From JBBRYB01 sp038238115 (GTDB lineage Bacteria; Actinomycetota; Actinomycetes; Propionibacteriales; Nocardioidaceae), in the NCBI GenBank assembly GCA_038238115.1, contig JBBRYB010000142.1, positions 1 through 6,194 of the forward strand: DNA of 6,194 nucleotides, given 5' to 3'. The notes beneath the pieces are model-generated. The model was not told where the DNA came from. It did not search any database and saw only the letters and a program-made list of their open reading frames with translations. Shown here piece after piece: positions 5,838 through 6,194 of this stretch (position 1 is its first letter; each line of letters opens with the position of its first letter). Both the position numbers and the translations under genes were made by a program.

Positions 5838-5875
5838 GCATGCTATCTACATGTCATCACATGTGACAAGCATGC
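5838..5875. promoter_or_regulatory. Probable VapB operator: four phased CATG palindromes
   Basis: GCATGC (5838-5843), ACATGT (5849-5854), ACATGT (5859-5864) and GCATGC (5870-5875) form a symmetric set. Their centres are 11, 10 and 11 bp apart, about one helical turn each, and the spacers are 5, 4 and 5 bp. The inner right site is part of the 10-bp perfect palindrome TCACATGTGA (5857-5866). The array covers the vapB promoter. Ribbon-helix-helix antitoxins bind such short repeated half-sites cooperatively, so this is the likely site of VapBC autorepression. No binding has been shown. Confidence 0.6.
5840..5869 (-). promoter_or_regulatory. vapBC promoter
   Basis: On the minus strand, TTGTCA (5869-5864) matches the -35 consensus at 5 of 6 positions. 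An 18-bp spacer leads to TAGCAT (5845-5840), which fits the actinobacterial TANNNT -10. Transcription is expected to begin about 7 bases later, at the G of GTG 5832. The promoter lies fully inside the CATG palindrome array, which supports repression by the VapBC complex. Confidence 0.55.
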
Positions 5876-5902
5876 GATCGTGTGCAGTGTCCTCCTCTGA
5901 GC

Positions 5903-6194
5903 GGCACTGTTGCGTTTGCTCGATCGGGCCTGGCGCGAGAATGCTGATATGACATCGTCGTCGGCCTCCGCGTTCGCTGGTTTCCGGTTTCCTCGGGAGG
6001 TGATCTCGGTGGCGGTGCGGTGGTACCTGCGGTACGGCTTGTCCTACTCGTGACGTCGAGGAGCTGCTCGCCGAGCGCGGAGTGGACGTCGATCACGTCA
6101 CCGTCTACCGGTGGGTCCAACGCTTCACACCCGAGTTCGTCGAGACCGCACGTACCCGTCGTCACGTACCGGGTGATCGCTGGTTCGTCGACGA
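5903..6194 (+). mobile_element. Left end of an IS6-family insertion sequence, running off the window
   Basis: GGCACTGTTGCG (5903-5914) matches the terminal inverted repeat typical of IS6-family elements such as IS26, and an IS6 transposase starts 34 bp further. If the insertion made the usual 8-bp duplication, the left flank copy is CTCTGAGC (5895-5902); the right end is outside the window. The element inserted 27 bp upstream of the vapBC operator array and left its promoter intact. Confidence 0.8.
5949..6194 (+). pseudogene. IS6-family transposase, N-terminal part, frameshifted
   Basis: ATG 5949 opens a frame with AGFRFPREVISVAVRWYLRYGLSY (residues 10-33), the standard N-terminus of IS6 transposases. 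An extra T at about 6048 then brings a TGA stop at 6051-6053. Shifting by one base restores RDVEELLAERGVDVDHVTVY, then RWVQRFTPEF, up to GDRWFVDE. This is the helix-turn-helix region and the strand with the first catalytic Asp (6190-6192), the last full codon in the window. The remaining DDE residues lie outside. A single indel suggests recent inactivation, though a sequencing error at this one site cannot be excluded. Confidence 0.8.

Overview
The window looks like a chromosomal accessory segment of a high-GC Gram-positive bacterium (Actinomycetota). The reasons are high GC with GC-rich third codon positions, the style of the IS110 and IS6 transposase remains, a VapBC module with a ribbon-helix-helix antitoxin, and two genes whose promoter spacing suggests leaderless GTG starts. 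I cannot name a genus from the sequence.

Layout. Positions 1-197 are a gene-free leader with two perfect TTGACA hexamers. A Sulfotransfer_4-type sulfotransferase gene (198-821, +) follows and ends in a hairpin (832-859). A 15-bp direct repeat sits on either side of this gene (144-158 and 938-952). From roughly 975 to 2285 lies a decayed IS110-family element. Its transposase (1196-2260, +) carries four frame breaks and one in-frame stop, yet all catalytic residues can still be read. Its 5' non-coding part has a long-range stem and hairpins where IS110 elements carry their bridge RNA.

The middle of the window holds small metabolic or unknown-function genes. A single-domain cupin (2327-2737, -) is divergent from a SnoaL-like/ester-cyclase-fold gene (2997-3416, +). 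The gap between them contains a 22-bp perfect tandem duplication and a coding-like leftover. A GNAT acetyltransferase (3580-4050, +) comes next and runs directly into the 3' half of a glyoxalase/VOC gene (about 4065-4274). A class I SAM methyltransferase (4283-5095, -) converges on that fragment.

The right side is a type II toxin-antitoxin operon on the minus strand. vapB (5599-5832) and vapC (5204-5602) overlap by 4 bases and end in a hairpin (5170-5200). Upstream of vapB, four CATG-centred palindromes are spaced 11, 10 and 11 bp apart across the promoter, a likely autoregulatory operator. From 5903 to the window edge is the left end of an IS6-family element with an IS26-like terminal repeat and a frameshifted transposase.

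Overall, intact small genes are interspersed with broken mobile elements and truncated genes, as expected in a region of repeated insertion and deletion. Only vapBC shows a clear multi-gene functional unit. I do not see a convincing new multi-gene system. The most distinctive signals are the vapBC operator array and the structured region upstream of the dead IS110 transposase.
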